This document shows positions 27,463-36,599 of a stretch of 64,000 nucleotides of DNA, in pieces. Position numbers and translations under genes: made by a program. The notes beneath the pieces were generated by a model, which saw nothing but the letters and a program-made list of their open reading frames with translations, made no database searches and was not told the origin of the DNA. Source of the DNA: Paraburkholderia tuberum STM678 (lineage in GTDB: Bacteria > Pseudomonadota > Gammaproteobacteria > Burkholderiales > Burkholderiaceae); NCBI RefSeq assembly GCF_902833905.1, contig NZ_CADFGP010000035.1, positions 1 through 64,000 of the forward strand. Reading direction: 5' to 3'. Each line of letters starts with the position of its first letter. Positions within the stretch are counted from its first letter, which is position 1.

Positions 27463-28968
27463 TCAACGCGCGAAGCGGTAATCCTGCGGCCGCACGCGGC
27501 GCGTACGCTTGCGAAAGCTGAACGTGAAGCCGGGCCAGATCGCGGTGACTTTGCCGCTCTGCGTTTGATACCAGCTGTGGCAGCCGCTCGTCCACACCGC
27601 GTGCCGCATCTCCTGTTGCAAACGCGCGTTGAAATCGCGCTGCACGTCGGCGCGCAAGGTCATCGTGCGCGCATTCTGTTTGCGCAGCACGCGCAGGCAA
27701 TCGCCGATATATCGCAGTTGCGACTCGATCATGTAGATCATCGAGTTATGGCCGAGCCCCGTGTTCGGGCCGACGATCATGAAGAAGTTCGGGAAGTTCG
27801 CGATGCTCGTGCCGAGATAGGCCTCGGGGCCATCGCGCAGCCATAGCGTGCTGAGGTCGGTGCCGTCGAGGCCGGTCACTTCGAACGGCGCGGGCACGTC
27901 GTTGACCTGGAAGCCGGTGCCGCAGATGATCGCGTCCGCGTGGTGGTGCACGCCGTCATCGGTCACGATGCCGTCCGCGACGATCTCGCGGATACCGCTC
28001 GTCACGACGTCGACGTTCGGCTGACAAACGGCCGGGTAATAGTCGCTCGACAGCAGCACGCGCTTGCAGCCGAGCCGGTAGTTCGGCGTGAGCTTCGCGC
28101 GCAGCGCCGGGTCCTTGACGCGTCGCTGCAGATAGCTGAGACCGAACTTCATCGGCATCTTCATCAGCTTCGGATTGACGACGAACGCGATCCCACGCGA
28201 CTCGAGCTGCCAATAGATCGCGCTGCGAACGAAGCGCTGCGTGAACGGCAGCGTACGGAACAGCCATTGCGCGCGCAGGCCGATCGGCTTGTCGCGCTTC
28301 GGCATCACCCACGGCGCGGTGCGCTGGAACAGAGCCAGATGCGCGACATGCGGCTGGATTTTCGGCACGAACTGGATCGCGCTCGCGCCGGTGCCGATTA
28401 CCGCGACGCGTTTGCCGTCGAGCGGATAGGCGTGATCCCAGCGCGCCGAATGGAACAGCTTGCCCTCGAAACGTTCGATGCCGGCGATGCGCGGCAGCGC
28501 GGGACGCGACAGCGGACCGTTCGCGGCGATCAGCACGTCGGCCTCGACGATTTCGCGCGCGCCGTTCGTGTCGAGCTCGACGAGCCAGATCTGCCGCGCT
28601 TCGTCGAAGCGCGCGGCGCTCACTTTCGCATTGCAACGCACGTAGCGATCGACGCCGTACTTGCGCGCGCAGTGCCGCAGATACGCGAGAATTTCGGCCT
28701 GGCTGCTGAACGAGCGCGACCACGCCGGATTCGCCTCGAACGAGAACGAATAGAGATGCGAGGGGACATCGCAGGCCGCGCCGGGGTAGGTATTGTCACG
28801 CCACGTGCCGCCGATGCCGCTCGCGGCCTCATAGACCGTAAACGACGTGATGCCCATTTGCTGCAGACGGATGGCCATGCCGATGCCGGCAAAGCCACTG
28901 CCGACGATCGCAATGCGCAGCGCGGTGGATGAAGCGGAAGGGGCAGGCGTCACGGCGGTCTCCGGCAC
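27463..28968 (-). CDS. Flavin-containing (Baeyer-Villiger type) monooxygenase
   Basis: A 501-residue class B flavoprotein monooxygenase. FAD binds at GSGFAG (23-28), with GGTWRDNTYPGAACDVPSHLY following, as in Baeyer-Villiger enzymes. The fingerprint F-x-G-x3-H-x3-W is present as FEGKLFHSARW, and the second Rossmann motif GTGASAIQ binds NADPH. The start is a GTG. The natural substrate cannot be read from sequence. It diverges from a TetR regulator that probably represses it. Confidence 0.9.
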   Translation of the reverse strand: MPETAVTPAPSASSTALRIAIVGSGFAGIGMAIRLQQMGITSFTVYEAASGIGGTWRDNTYPGAACDVPSHLYSFSFEANPAWSRSFSSQAEILAYLRHCARKYGVDRYVRCNAKVSAARFDEARQIWLVELDTNGAREIVEADVLIAANGPLSRPALPRIAGIERFEGKLFHSARWDHAYPLDGKRVAVIGTGASAIQFVPKIQPHVAHLALFQRTAPWVMPKRDKPIGLRAQWLFRTLPFTQRFVRSAIYWQLESRGIAFVVNPKLMKMPMKFGLSYLQRRVKDPALRAKLTPNYRLGCKRVLLSSDYYPAVCQPNVDVVTSGIREIVADGIVTDDGVHHHADAIICGTGFQVNDVPAPFEVTGLDGTDLSTLWLRDGPEAYLGTSIANFPNFFMIVGPNTGLGHNSMIYMIESQLRYIGDCLRVLRKQNARTMTLRADVQRDFNARLQQEMRHAVWTSGCHSWYQTQSGKVTAIWPGFTFSFRKRTRRVRPQDYRFAR

Positions 28969-29052
28969 GGGGCGAAAGCGGCGGGTGAAACGATAGCGGC
29001 TATGGCGCGCTGGACTCGCGCGGCGCGACGGGCAGGGGCGAAATCGCGCGTC

Positions 29053-29098
29053 TACAGCTGTCTACACACGGCTTAACGCGCAGGGTAGACAACTGTAC
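29053..29098. promoter_or_regulatory. Inverted repeat between the monooxygenase and TetR genes
   Basis: TGTCTAC at about 29059-29065 and its complement GTAGACA at about 29085-29091, with further TCTACA and CTGTACAC copies alongside. The cluster lies between divergent start codons and is a plausible operator for the adjacent TetR protein. Boxes could not be fixed. Confidence 0.5.
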
Positions 29099-29165
29099 AC
29101 ATCGCGTCAAGATCGTTTAGAGTGCAGCTATTAAACGCGCATACCGCGCGACGATTGAACGCACG

Positions 29166-29834
29166 ATGACGACCGTCCCCGAAGCAGCGTCCGTCGCCGG
29201 CCCGGAGTTGCCGCCCGGCAAGCGCAAGCTGATCGAAGCCGCGCTGCGGTTGACCGCCGGCGGCCGCAGTTTCGCGAGCCTCGGCTTGCGCGAGCTCGCA
29301 CGCGAGGCGGGGCTCAATCCGAACACGTTCTACCGCCATTTCAGCGCGCTCGACGAGCTTGCGCGCGAAGCCGTCGCCTCGGTGAGCCGACGGCTTCGGC
29401 CGATGCTGCGGCGCGAGCGCTGGCTCGCCGCGCACGACGAACCGCACAGCGTGCCGCGGCGCGCGTGCGTCGCGTTTTTCGCGTTCGCGCTCGCGAACCG
29501 CGAGGCGTTCCTGAGCGCGCTGGCCGAATACCACGGCACGTCGCCGGCTTTGCGCGAAGCGGTGCGGGCGAACCTGCACGAGGTGTCGGCGGAGATGGCG
29601 GACGAGGTCGTGCAGCTCGAATTGATGCCGCGACTCGCGCGCGAGACCGTCGACGAAGTCTGCACGCAGATCGTGCTGCAACTGTTTCATCTATCCGCTG
29701 AATACATCGATGCGAACGCCGCGCGCCGCGACGCATTGATCGATTACGCGGAACGTTTCATCGTGCGGCTGTTTGCGGGGGCGGTCGTGCTCGCGCAGCA
29801 CGAGGCTAGCCAGGCGGCGTCGGCGCGGGCCTGA
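29166..29834 (+). CDS. TetR family regulator (FabR-like)
   Basis: A 222-residue repressor. The N-terminal helix-turn-helix has RSFASLGLRELAREAGLNPN then TFYRHFSALDELAREAV, closely resembling the FabR/DesT type that controls unsaturated fatty acid genes. The C-terminal ligand domain contains EYHGTSPALREAVRANLHE, a position matching the FabR GTSAAFR segment. It is divergent from the monooxygenase, which it may regulate. A fatty-acid ligand is inference only. Confidence 0.85.
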   Translation: MTTVPEAASVAGPELPPGKRKLIEAALRLTAGGRSFASLGLRELAREAGLNPNTFYRHFSALDELAREAVASVSRRLRPMLRRERWLAAHDEPHSVPRRACVAFFAFALANREAFLSALAEYHGTSPALREAVRANLHEVSAEMADEVVQLELMPRLARETVDEVCTQIVLQLFHLSAEYIDANAARRDALIDYAERFIVRLFAGAVVLAQHEASQAASARA

Positions 29835-29868
29835 CCTGAACGAAGGCGGCACACAAAACCGGCGGGCA

Positions 29869-29899
29869 AAAAACAGGCTCCGCGAAGGAGCCTGTCTTT
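29869..29899. terminator. Bidirectional terminator between TetR and TPR genes
   Basis: ACAGGCTCC (29873-29881), GCGAA loop, GGAGCCTGT (29887-29895), then CTTTTC. A run of A on the left flank gives a U tract on the minus strand for the convergent gene. Confidence 0.85.
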
Positions 29900-29927
29900 T
29901 CATTCGACGCGGATCGATCGGGTTCGA

Positions 29928-31112
29928 TCAGGTATCGGTCCAACCGCCGGAATCGTCGTTGCTGCCCATGTCGATGCCGCCGCCGCTGCCGTCATCGTTC
30001 CAGTCGTTCGAACCCTGACCGAAGTCGAGGCCGCCGCCGTTTCCGCCGTCGTTGCCGCGCCGGCGCAGTTCGTCGGGGTCGACGACCACGTCGCGCTCGA
30101 CTACGCGGTCACGCCCATGACTGAGCGCCTCGCCAAGCAGCACGCCGGTCAGCAGGCCGCCCATGCCGCCACCCATGCCACCGCCTTGCTGCACGATGAC
30201 CTGCGGCTGCTGCTGATAGGGCCCCTGTTGCGGATAAGGCGGTTGCGGGTTGCCGAAGCGCTCGGCTTCCTGCGCGTACGTCGATTGCTGAGCGCTGCCC
30301 ACGGACGCGGCGGTCGGATCGGGCCGGCCGTCGGCGCGCGCGCGCAGGCTCGCGATGCGCTGCTCGAACTCGTCGAGTGCATAGGGCGGCAGCGGATTCT
30401 TGCCGTTCGACAGCGTTTCGACGGCGCCGCGCAACTGTTCTTCGGTCGCTTCGACGTCTTTCTCGAGCAACTCGTGACCCGGCGCGGTGGATAGCTTCAC
30501 GTCGAGCTTGATCGAACGCACCGTGTTGAGCATGTCGGTGGCGCGCTTCAATTGCGCGCGGCGGTCCTCGTCGGCGCGCGTGTCTTCCTGGCTGCGCGCG
30601 CGGCGCAAGGTCCAGCGCAGCACGAGCGCGATCACCGCGATCAGAACAATGATACCGATCCACATACCCACCCCCGGACCATGCCGTTGTTGCGCTTGCG
30701 ACATCATCGCCGACTGTTGCTGCACAGCAGGCGCATTCTGCTGCGCGAACGGATTCGCGGCGTGACGGGTGACGTTGCCGCCCGCGCGTTCCGCGTCGCG
30801 GCGCAGGCGCGCTTCGGTTTGCGCGAAGCGGCTCGGGTCGGTGAAGCGGACCTGCGGATCGAGCGTCTTTGCCTGTTGGAGCTGCGCGAGCGCCTCGGCG
30901 GAACGGCCTTCGCGATCGAGCACCTGGGCGTACAGATAGTGCGCGTGTGCGTTGTTCGGATGCGCTTGCAACACTTCGGTGAGGCCGGCGTCGGCCTGCT
31001 GCCAGTTGCCCTGCGACATCGCCGATTCGATTTGCTGGGCGGTCGGCACCGCGAACGCCGCGGCCGACACGAGCAGCAGCGAAGCGAAGGCGGTTGCGAA
31101 AAGTTTTTTCAT
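29928..31112 (-). CDS. Exported TPR protein with membrane segment and Gly-rich tail
   Basis: A 394-residue protein, downstream of PspA on the same strand. A signal peptide (1-22) is followed by one or two TPR units (about 25-85, HPNNAHAHYLYAQVLDREGRSAEAL). A Gln-rich linker leads to a membrane segment (about 150-170, WIGIIVLIAVIALVLRW) and a charged helical region. The C-terminal third is rich in Gly, Gln, Asn and Asp, with GGGMGGGMGGLLTGVLLGEAL resembling a glycine zipper. No enzyme motif is seen. Pairing with PspA suggests an envelope-stress role. Confidence 0.75.
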   Translation of the reverse strand: MKKLFATAFASLLLVSAAAFAVPTAQQIESAMSQGNWQQADAGLTEVLQAHPNNAHAHYLYAQVLDREGRSAEALAQLQQAKTLDPQVRFTDPSRFAQTEARLRRDAERAGGNVTRHAANPFAQQNAPAVQQQSAMMSQAQQRHGPGVGMWIGIIVLIAVIALVLRWTLRRARSQEDTRADEDRRAQLKRATDMLNTVRSIKLDVKLSTAPGHELLEKDVEATEEQLRGAVETLSNGKNPLPPYALDEFEQRIASLRARADGRPDPTAASVGSAQQSTYAQEAERFGNPQPPYPQQGPYQQQPQVIVQQGGGMGGGMGGLLTGVLLGEALSHGRDRVVERDVVVDPDELRRRGNDGGNGGGLDFGQGSNDWNDDGSGGGIDMGSNDDSGGWTDT

Positions 31113-31273
31113 TTGCGGACCGGGCGGGGCGCGCCCGTCTCCATCAGTCGATTGCGGTGGCTGCCTGTGGCGGCCGGTATGCCGGTGCGTTCAGAAGCGA
31201 GCGCGCCGGCATGTACTGCTACTGCTGTCATTGCTGCGTGTACTTGCTGCGAGGAAGTACACGCATCCAGCAT

Positions 31274-31954
31274 TTACTGCGCCGGCGTATTGAGCTGCTT
31301 CTTCAGCGCTTCGAGCCGATCGTCGACGGACGGGCCGCGGTTCAGATCCGCGAGCTTGTCGTCGAGCGCCTTGCCGCTTTTTTCGTCGGCGGAGTTCAGA
31401 CGTGCGTCGGAACGCGCGTTCGACAGCGCGACTTTATCTTCGAGCTTCTGGAAATCCTCGGACAGGTTCTTGCCGCCGATGCCGCCGAGTGCGGTGGCCG
31501 CGGTATCTTTCGCCTGCGCGATCTGCTGCTTGGCTTGCAGGATGTTCGAGCGCGCGTTCAGGTCGTTGCGGCGCGTGCGCATGTCCTCGATCTGGCTCTT
31601 CAGTTGCGCGACCGACGGCTCCAGCGAAGTCAGTTCTTTGGTCAGCGCATCGCGTTCGGCTTCGGCCGTGGCCTGCGCACTGAGCGCTTCACGCGCGAGC
31701 GCTTCGTCGCCGGACTGCAGCGCGCGGCGAGCACCGTCTTCATACTTCTTCGCCTTGTCCGCGGCAACATCGCGCTTGCTTTGCTGGGTGGCGACCTGCG
31801 CCTGAATCTCGATCAGCGAGTTTTCGGCCTTGCCGATGCTGTCGTCGAGTTCGCGCACGATCTGGCGCGAGTCGCGCGACGGATCCTGCACCGAATCGGC
31901 CGCATCGTTCAAAAGACCTTTGAGCGTGCGCGAAATGCTGTCAAAAAGCGACAT
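31274..31954 (-). CDS. pspA: PspA/IM30 family protein
   Basis: A 226-residue, almost wholly coiled-coil protein of the PspA/IM30 (ESCRT-III-like) family that coats and repairs the inner membrane. MSLFDSISRTLKGLLNDAADSVQDP is the amphipathic N-terminal helix, followed by QIVRELDDSIGKAENSLIEIQAQVA. The pspF/pspBC genes are absent nearby, so regulation is not the enterobacterial type. The TPR gene follows after 161 bases. Confidence 0.85.
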   Translation of the reverse strand: MSLFDSISRTLKGLLNDAADSVQDPSRDSRQIVRELDDSIGKAENSLIEIQAQVATQQSKRDVAADKAKKYEDGARRALQSGDEALAREALSAQATAEAERDALTKELTSLEPSVAQLKSQIEDMRTRRNDLNARSNILQAKQQIAQAKDTAATALGGIGGKNLSEDFQKLEDKVALSNARSDARLNSADEKSGKALDDKLADLNRGPSVDDRLEALKKQLNTPAQ

Positions 31955-32432
31955 GAAAACCTCCAGAGAATGTGAGCGGCGCCGACGATGCGTGCGCGCC
32001 TGACTGCCTTGAACTACTGCTACTTTACGCCGCCGTGCGCCATGCTGCGCAACGTTCGGACCGGAGTTCGGGGCGCACTTGCCGATTGCAATAGCGCGGT
32101 CCGTTTTGGTTGAGGCGCAATGCCGGTTGAGGATTGCCTCGATGATGGAAAGCCGCGATGGGCATGGACTTGACGGCGGATCATGGACTTGACGGCGGAT
32201 ATTACACCACCGGCTGTCTTAAAGATGGCTTAATCGATGCGGCTTCCCGAAGGCTCGAACGATGCGCGAAAAGTCGCTGTTTGCGGGTGTGGGCGGGCGT
32301 TACCGAGCGGCGTTTCACGCAGGTGTCACTGATGTAACGATATGCAACGGGGACTCGTTGCGTACGCTCGCCTGCTCGCTCGGATGCAGTGATTGCGGCT
32401 CGGTGCGCAGTAATTTTCCGTCACGCTTTGCG
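31955..32432. other. Intergenic region upstream of pspA
   Basis: 478 bases without a supported gene. It contains a perfect 19-bp tandem duplication (listed separately) and should hold the pspA promoter. No sigma-54 type -24/-12 pair was recognised. Confidence 0.4.
32163..32200. repeat. Perfect 19-bp tandem duplication
   Basis: CATGGACTTGACGGCGGAT occurs twice with no gap (32163-32181, 32182-32200). It lies about 210 bases upstream of pspA. It is probably a recent slippage event. Confidence 0.9.
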
Positions 32433-33098
32433 TCACGCGAAACGGCCGCCTTCGGCGCTCGGGTCGCTGTGCGGTTCGTCGTCGTCGGAGTCCTGGTCGT
32501 TGGGGCGGCGCTTGAGTGAGTTGCGCAGACGCGCCGACGTGCCGGGCAGCCGTTTCGACGCGGCGTTGTCGATTGCGTCCGCTTCGGCGTTTTCCGCGTT
32601 TTCGGCGGCTCGTGCTGCCGTCAGACGCGCGACGGCTTCGGCGGTGGCCGCGGCCTGTTCGTCCTGCTCGGCGGCGAGCGCGGCGGCGACGCCCGCGGGA
32701 AGCAGCGGGGCGGGGGCATCCACAGCGTCGGTCACGGGAGCGGGGCGACCGGCTTGCTGCCTCGAGGGCGAAGCCACGGCATCGGCCGCGCCGGCAGCCG
32801 CCGGAGCCGCCGCGTCTTTCTCATCCGCTTGCAGCGCTACCGGCAGCGCTGCGCGCGCATAGCGCGTACCGCGCGCGACGCGCTGCAGCGCCGCGTTCAG
32901 CGGATCGGGCGCGCGCGGCGCGCGCAGCCGGTCGACGATGCTCGCGGCCTTGACCTGTTCGCTGGTCGCGCCGAAACTCAGCACCGCGCGCCGCATCAGT
33001 TCACTCACGCTGATGCCCAGATCCTCGGCAGTCGCGGTGATCGCACGTTTCTGCGCGGCCGTGACGAATACGACGATGCGCTCACTGGGCTTGGACAT
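32433..33098 (-). CDS. Alanine-rich protein with N-terminal ribbon-helix-helix-like segment
   Basis: A 221-residue protein of unknown function. Residues 1-45 (RIVVFVTAAQKRAITATAEDLGISVSELMRRAVLSFG) look like a ribbon-helix-helix DNA-binding or CopG-like fold: a short beta strand then two helices. The remaining 170 residues are disordered in appearance, dominated by Ala, Pro, Glu and Gln, and end in a charged tail (RRPNDQDSDDDEPH). No toxin partner sits beside it. It might be a nucleoid- or partition-associated protein, but this is a guess. Confidence 0.72.
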   Translation of the reverse strand: MSKPSERIVVFVTAAQKRAITATAEDLGISVSELMRRAVLSFGATSEQVKAASIVDRLRAPRAPDPLNAALQRVARGTRYARAALPVALQADEKDAAAPAAAGAADAVASPSRQQAGRPAPVTDAVDAPAPLLPAGVAAALAAEQDEQAAATAEAVARLTAARAAENAENAEADAIDNAASKRLPGTSARLRNSLKRRPNDQDSDDDEPHSDPSAEGGRFA

Positions 33099-33640
33099 GA
33101 TCGACTCGCAGTCTTGTTAGCATGGGCGGATCGGCGCGTGCCTTCGGATACGGTGTCGGAACCCGTCATCGGAACTGCCGTTGGATCCCGCCGTTGGGGT
33201 CCCCGTCGCGCGCATCGAGGGACGCGCGCGGGGTTCATCATATGACGAGTTGCGCCGCCACGGAACAAGCGCGGTGCGAAAATCCCGTGACATCAACGAG
33301 TTGTAGTGTTTGCGGCCGGTTTGTCCACAGCCCTTTCAACAGAAAATGTTGATAACCCCGCATAAGCTGCGCGTCGCGCGCTGCGCGAAATTACAGACCC
33401 TTACTAGGAAAAGGCGGCGGCAAAGGGAATTCTTACAAAAAAACTGCCTTGGACCGCTGCCGATTTCTTTAAAATGCGCTGTTACGTTGCGCCGGACATG
33501 GTCCGAGGCGTGCCGTGCGGCCGGCCGGGGGCAAGGTCCGCAGGGCGGCGTACGTCCCGGCCAGGATGTCGAACACGACCCATGCGCGCGCCGCGAGCGC
33601 GTGCAGACAGGCGCGCAGTTGCGGGCCCATTATTCCAGTC
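33099..33640. other. Intergenic region upstream of mrcA
   Basis: 542 bases separating divergent genes. Nothing with coding character was recognised. AT-richer stretches around 33300-33480 probably hold the mrcA promoter. Confidence 0.4.
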
Positions 33641-36142
33641 ATGCCAATCATCAAACGACCGCATTCCTCGAACTCTCCGGCCGGTGAAGACCGGGACTCC
33701 CACCAACGCACCCCTGGACGCAATGCCGCCTCGCGCGAGCCCGAGCGCGGCCGTCGTTCGATCGGCGCGTCGCTCGTGCTGTGGTTCTTCGGCCTGATCG
33801 CGACCGTCGTCGTGGTCGGGGCGCTGATCGTCGGCTATGCGCTCGTCGTGATGGGGCCGCAATTGCCGTCGCTCGACGCGCTGACCGACTATCGCCCGAA
33901 AGTGCCGCTGCGCGTCTACACCGCCGATCACGTGCTGATCGGCGAATTCGGCGAGGAGCGGCGCAGCCTCGTGCGCTTCCAGGACATCCCCGACCAGATG
34001 AAAAAAGCGGTGCTCGCGATCGAGGACTACCGCTTTTACGAACACGGCGGCGTCGACTTCGTCGGCATCCTGCGCGCCGGTTTCGCCGACCTTGCGCATG
34101 GCGGCGCGTCGCAGGGCGCGAGCACGATCACGATGCAGGTCGCGCGCAACTTCTTCCTCTCCAGCGAGAAGACGTACACGCGCAAGATCTACGAGATGCT
34201 GCTCGCGTACAAGATCGAGCGCGCGCTGACGAAAGACCAGATCCTCGAGCTGTACATGAACCAGATCTATCTGGGCGAGCGCGCGTACGGCTTCGCCGCG
34301 GCCGCGCGCGTGTACTTCGGCAAGGACCTGAAGGACCTCACGCTGGCCCAGGCCGCGATGCTCGCGGGCCTGCCGAAGGCGCCGTCCGCGTATAACCCGG
34401 TCGTCAATCCGAAGCGCGCGAAGATCCGTCAGGAGTACATCCTGCGACGCATGCTCGAGCTGAACTACATCACGCAGCAGCAGTACGACCAGGCCGTGAA
34501 GGAAGAGATTCACACGAAGAATCCGGGCAACGAGTACAGCGTGCACGCCGAGTACGTCGCCGAAATGGTGCGGCAGATGATGTACGCGCAGTACAAGGAC
34601 GAAACCTATACGCGCGGCCTGAACGTGACCACCACGATCGATTCCGCCGATCAGGACGCCGCGTATCGCGCGGTGCGCAAGGGCGTGATGGACTACGAGC
34701 GGCGCCACGGCTATCGCGGACCGGAAGGCTTCGTGCAGTTGCCCGAGGCGGGCGACGACCGCGACCAGACGATCGACGACGCGCTGACCGATCACCCGGA
34801 CAACGGCGAGATCATCGCCGGCGTGGTGACGGACGCGAGCCCGAAGCAGGTGGCCGCGCAACTGGTCGACGGCACCCAGGTGACGGTGTCGGGCGACGGC
34901 CTGCGCTTCGTCGCCGCGGCGCTGAGCCCGCGCGCGAACGCGACGCTGCGCATCAAGCCGGGTTCGATCGTGCGCCTCGTCGCCGACGACAAGGGCAACT
35001 GGCAGATCACGCAGCTGCCGCAGGTCGAGGGCGCGCTCGTGTCGCTGACGCCGCAGGACGGCGCGATCCGCGCGCTGATCGGCGGTTTCGACTTCAACAA
35101 GAACAAGTTCAACCATGTAACGCAAGCATGGCGGCAGCCGGGTTCGAGCTTCAAGCCGTTCATCTATTCGGCGGCGCTCGACAAGGGGCTCGCACCGGCG
35201 ACGATCATCAACGACGCGCCGCTGTACTTCCCGCCGAGCACGCCGGGCGGCGACGCGTGGGAGCCGAAGGACGACGACCAGCCTGATGGTCCGATGTCGA
35301 TGCGCCTCGCGCTGCAGAAGTCGAAGAACCTCGTGTCGATCCGCATCCTGTCGTTCATCGGCACCAAATACGCGCAGGACTTCGTTACGCAGCGCTTTGG
35401 CTTCGACGCCGACAAGACCCCGCCGTACCTGCCGATGGCGCTGGGCGCGGGCCTCGTCACGCCGCTGCAGTCGGCGGGCGCGTACTCGGTGTTCGCGAAC
35501 GGCGGCTACCGGATCAATCCGTATCTGATCAACGAAGTGACTGACGCGCGTGGCGTGGCGATCTCGCGCGCGCAGCCGCTCGTCGCTGGGCACGACGCGC
35601 CGCGCACGCTCGAGCCGCGTAACGCATACATCATGAACAGCCTGTTGCACTCGGTCGCGACCGCGGGTACGGGCGCGGGCACCAACGTGTTGAAGCGCTC
35701 GGACCTGCAGGGCAAGACCGGTACGACCAACGACGCGAAGGACGGCTGGTTCGCCGGCTATCAGCAGTCGCTGGTGGCGGTCGCGTGGATGGGCTACGAC
35801 CAGCCGAAGAGTCTCGGCAGCCGCGAATTCGGCGCGCAGCTCGCGCTGCCGATCTGGGTCGAGTACATGCAGCGCGCGCTGCGCGGTGTGCCCCAGGCCG
35901 AGCCGCAGCAACCCGACGGTGTGACGGTGATGAACGGCGAGCTGTTCTTTACCGACAAGTTGCCGGGGCAAGGCTTCGTCGCGAGCATCGGTCTCGATTC
36001 GGGCAATCCGATGGCCGGCGCGACCGATGCGGTGGGCGGGGTCGGCCCGGCGGGCATGACGCCGCCGGTGGTGCCGCCGCCGAGCGTGTCGACGACCGAG
36101 AAGAAGCAGATTATGGATCTGTTCGAGTCGAACAAGCCTTGA
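33641..36142 (+). CDS. mrcA: Penicillin-binding protein 1A (bifunctional peptidoglycan synthase)
   Basis: An 833-residue class A PBP. A cytoplasmic tail and one membrane anchor (about 43-72) lead to a glycosyltransferase domain with EDYRFYEHGG (128-137, catalytic Glu) and GASTITMQVARN. An OB-like insert follows, then the transpeptidase: SSFK (502-505), SKN (561-563), KTGTT (692-696). All active-site motifs are intact. The start MPIIKRP is chosen because the protein then begins with a normal short tail; in-frame starts at 33515 and 33566 are possible. The family acts at the inner membrane in cell-wall elongation. Confidence 0.93.
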   Translation: MPIIKRPHSSNSPAGEDRDSHQRTPGRNAASREPERGRRSIGASLVLWFFGLIATVVVVGALIVGYALVVMGPQLPSLDALTDYRPKVPLRVYTADHVLIGEFGEERRSLVRFQDIPDQMKKAVLAIEDYRFYEHGGVDFVGILRAGFADLAHGGASQGASTITMQVARNFFLSSEKTYTRKIYEMLLAYKIERALTKDQILELYMNQIYLGERAYGFAAAARVYFGKDLKDLTLAQAAMLAGLPKAPSAYNPVVNPKRAKIRQEYILRRMLELNYITQQQYDQAVKEEIHTKNPGNEYSVHAEYVAEMVRQMMYAQYKDETYTRGLNVTTTIDSADQDAAYRAVRKGVMDYERRHGYRGPEGFVQLPEAGDDRDQTIDDALTDHPDNGEIIAGVVTDASPKQVAAQLVDGTQVTVSGDGLRFVAAALSPRANATLRIKPGSIVRLVADDKGNWQITQLPQVEGALVSLTPQDGAIRALIGGFDFNKNKFNHVTQAWRQPGSSFKPFIYSAALDKGLAPATIINDAPLYFPPSTPGGDAWEPKDDDQPDGPMSMRLALQKSKNLVSIRILSFIGTKYAQDFVTQRFGFDADKTPPYLPMALGAGLVTPLQSAGAYSVFANGGYRINPYLINEVTDARGVAISRAQPLVAGHDAPRTLEPRNAYIMNSLLHSVATAGTGAGTNVLKRSDLQGKTGTTNDAKDGWFAGYQQSLVAVAWMGYDQPKSLGSREFGAQLALPIWVEYMQRALRGVPQAEPQQPDGVTVMNGELFFTDKLPGQGFVASIGLDSGNPMAGATDAVGGVGPAGMTPPVVPPPSVSTTEKKQIMDLFESNKP

Positions 36143-36224
36143 TGTCTCGGATGGCGGGTGCGCGGTGGGCCACGGATTCTTAAGCGATACGGGCACTGGC
36201 CCACTCTCGCCGCATACCGTCATG

Positions 36225-36590
36225 TCAGCGGCGAAACACCTCGACGCGAGGCACATCGTCGGAAAAAGCGGACTGAAGTGCCCACTCCTCGTAGCGTTTC
36301 GCGCCGGCAAGATGCTCTGATAACTTCATGGTCAGATCATGCCAGGCTGAATCGCCTTCCGGCACGGTCATGGTACGGCCATCGTCTAGCCGGACGAGCA
36401 ATACGATCGAATTTCCAATCCATTGTTCTGACCGCGTAGCGACGATTTCGCAAATATCTTCCCAGGCAATCTGTTGCTCGCCTTGCTGATTTGTCACGAC
36501 GAGACCCTTATCGCTCAGGGATAGAGCGAAGGAGAATCTGCGTGACGGCAGGCGTCCTAGCAGCCAGGAGTTGATCCGGCTCATTATCAT
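36225..36590 (-). CDS. Unrecognised small protein, immunity-like
   Basis: A 121-residue acidic cytosolic protein starting nine bases after the preceding gene's stop. The pattern is strand-rich: FSFALSLSDKGLVVTNQQGE, then IAWEDICEIVATRSEQW, IVLLVRLDDGRTMTVPEGDS and a helix WHDLTMKLSEHL ending EEWALQSAF. This resembles small immunity proteins encoded directly after polymorphic toxins, where W-(D/E)-DI and W-x-L-(x)n-L recur. The resemblance is from pattern memory, not a search. It is probably co-transcribed with the glycine-rich protein before it. Confidence 0.7.
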   Translation of the reverse strand: MIMSRINSWLLGRLPSRRFSFALSLSDKGLVVTNQQGEQQIAWEDICEIVATRSEQWIGNSIVLLVRLDDGRTMTVPEGDSAWHDLTMKLSEHLAGAKRYEEWALQSAFSDDVPRVEVFRR

Positions 36591-36599
36591 GTCGTAGCT

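Noticed and set aside
33482-36310. A 942-codon open frame antisense to mrcA
   Set aside because: It mirrors the codon bias of mrcA, has no recognisable domain, and is dominated by Arg, His and Ala as expected for high-GC antisense frames.
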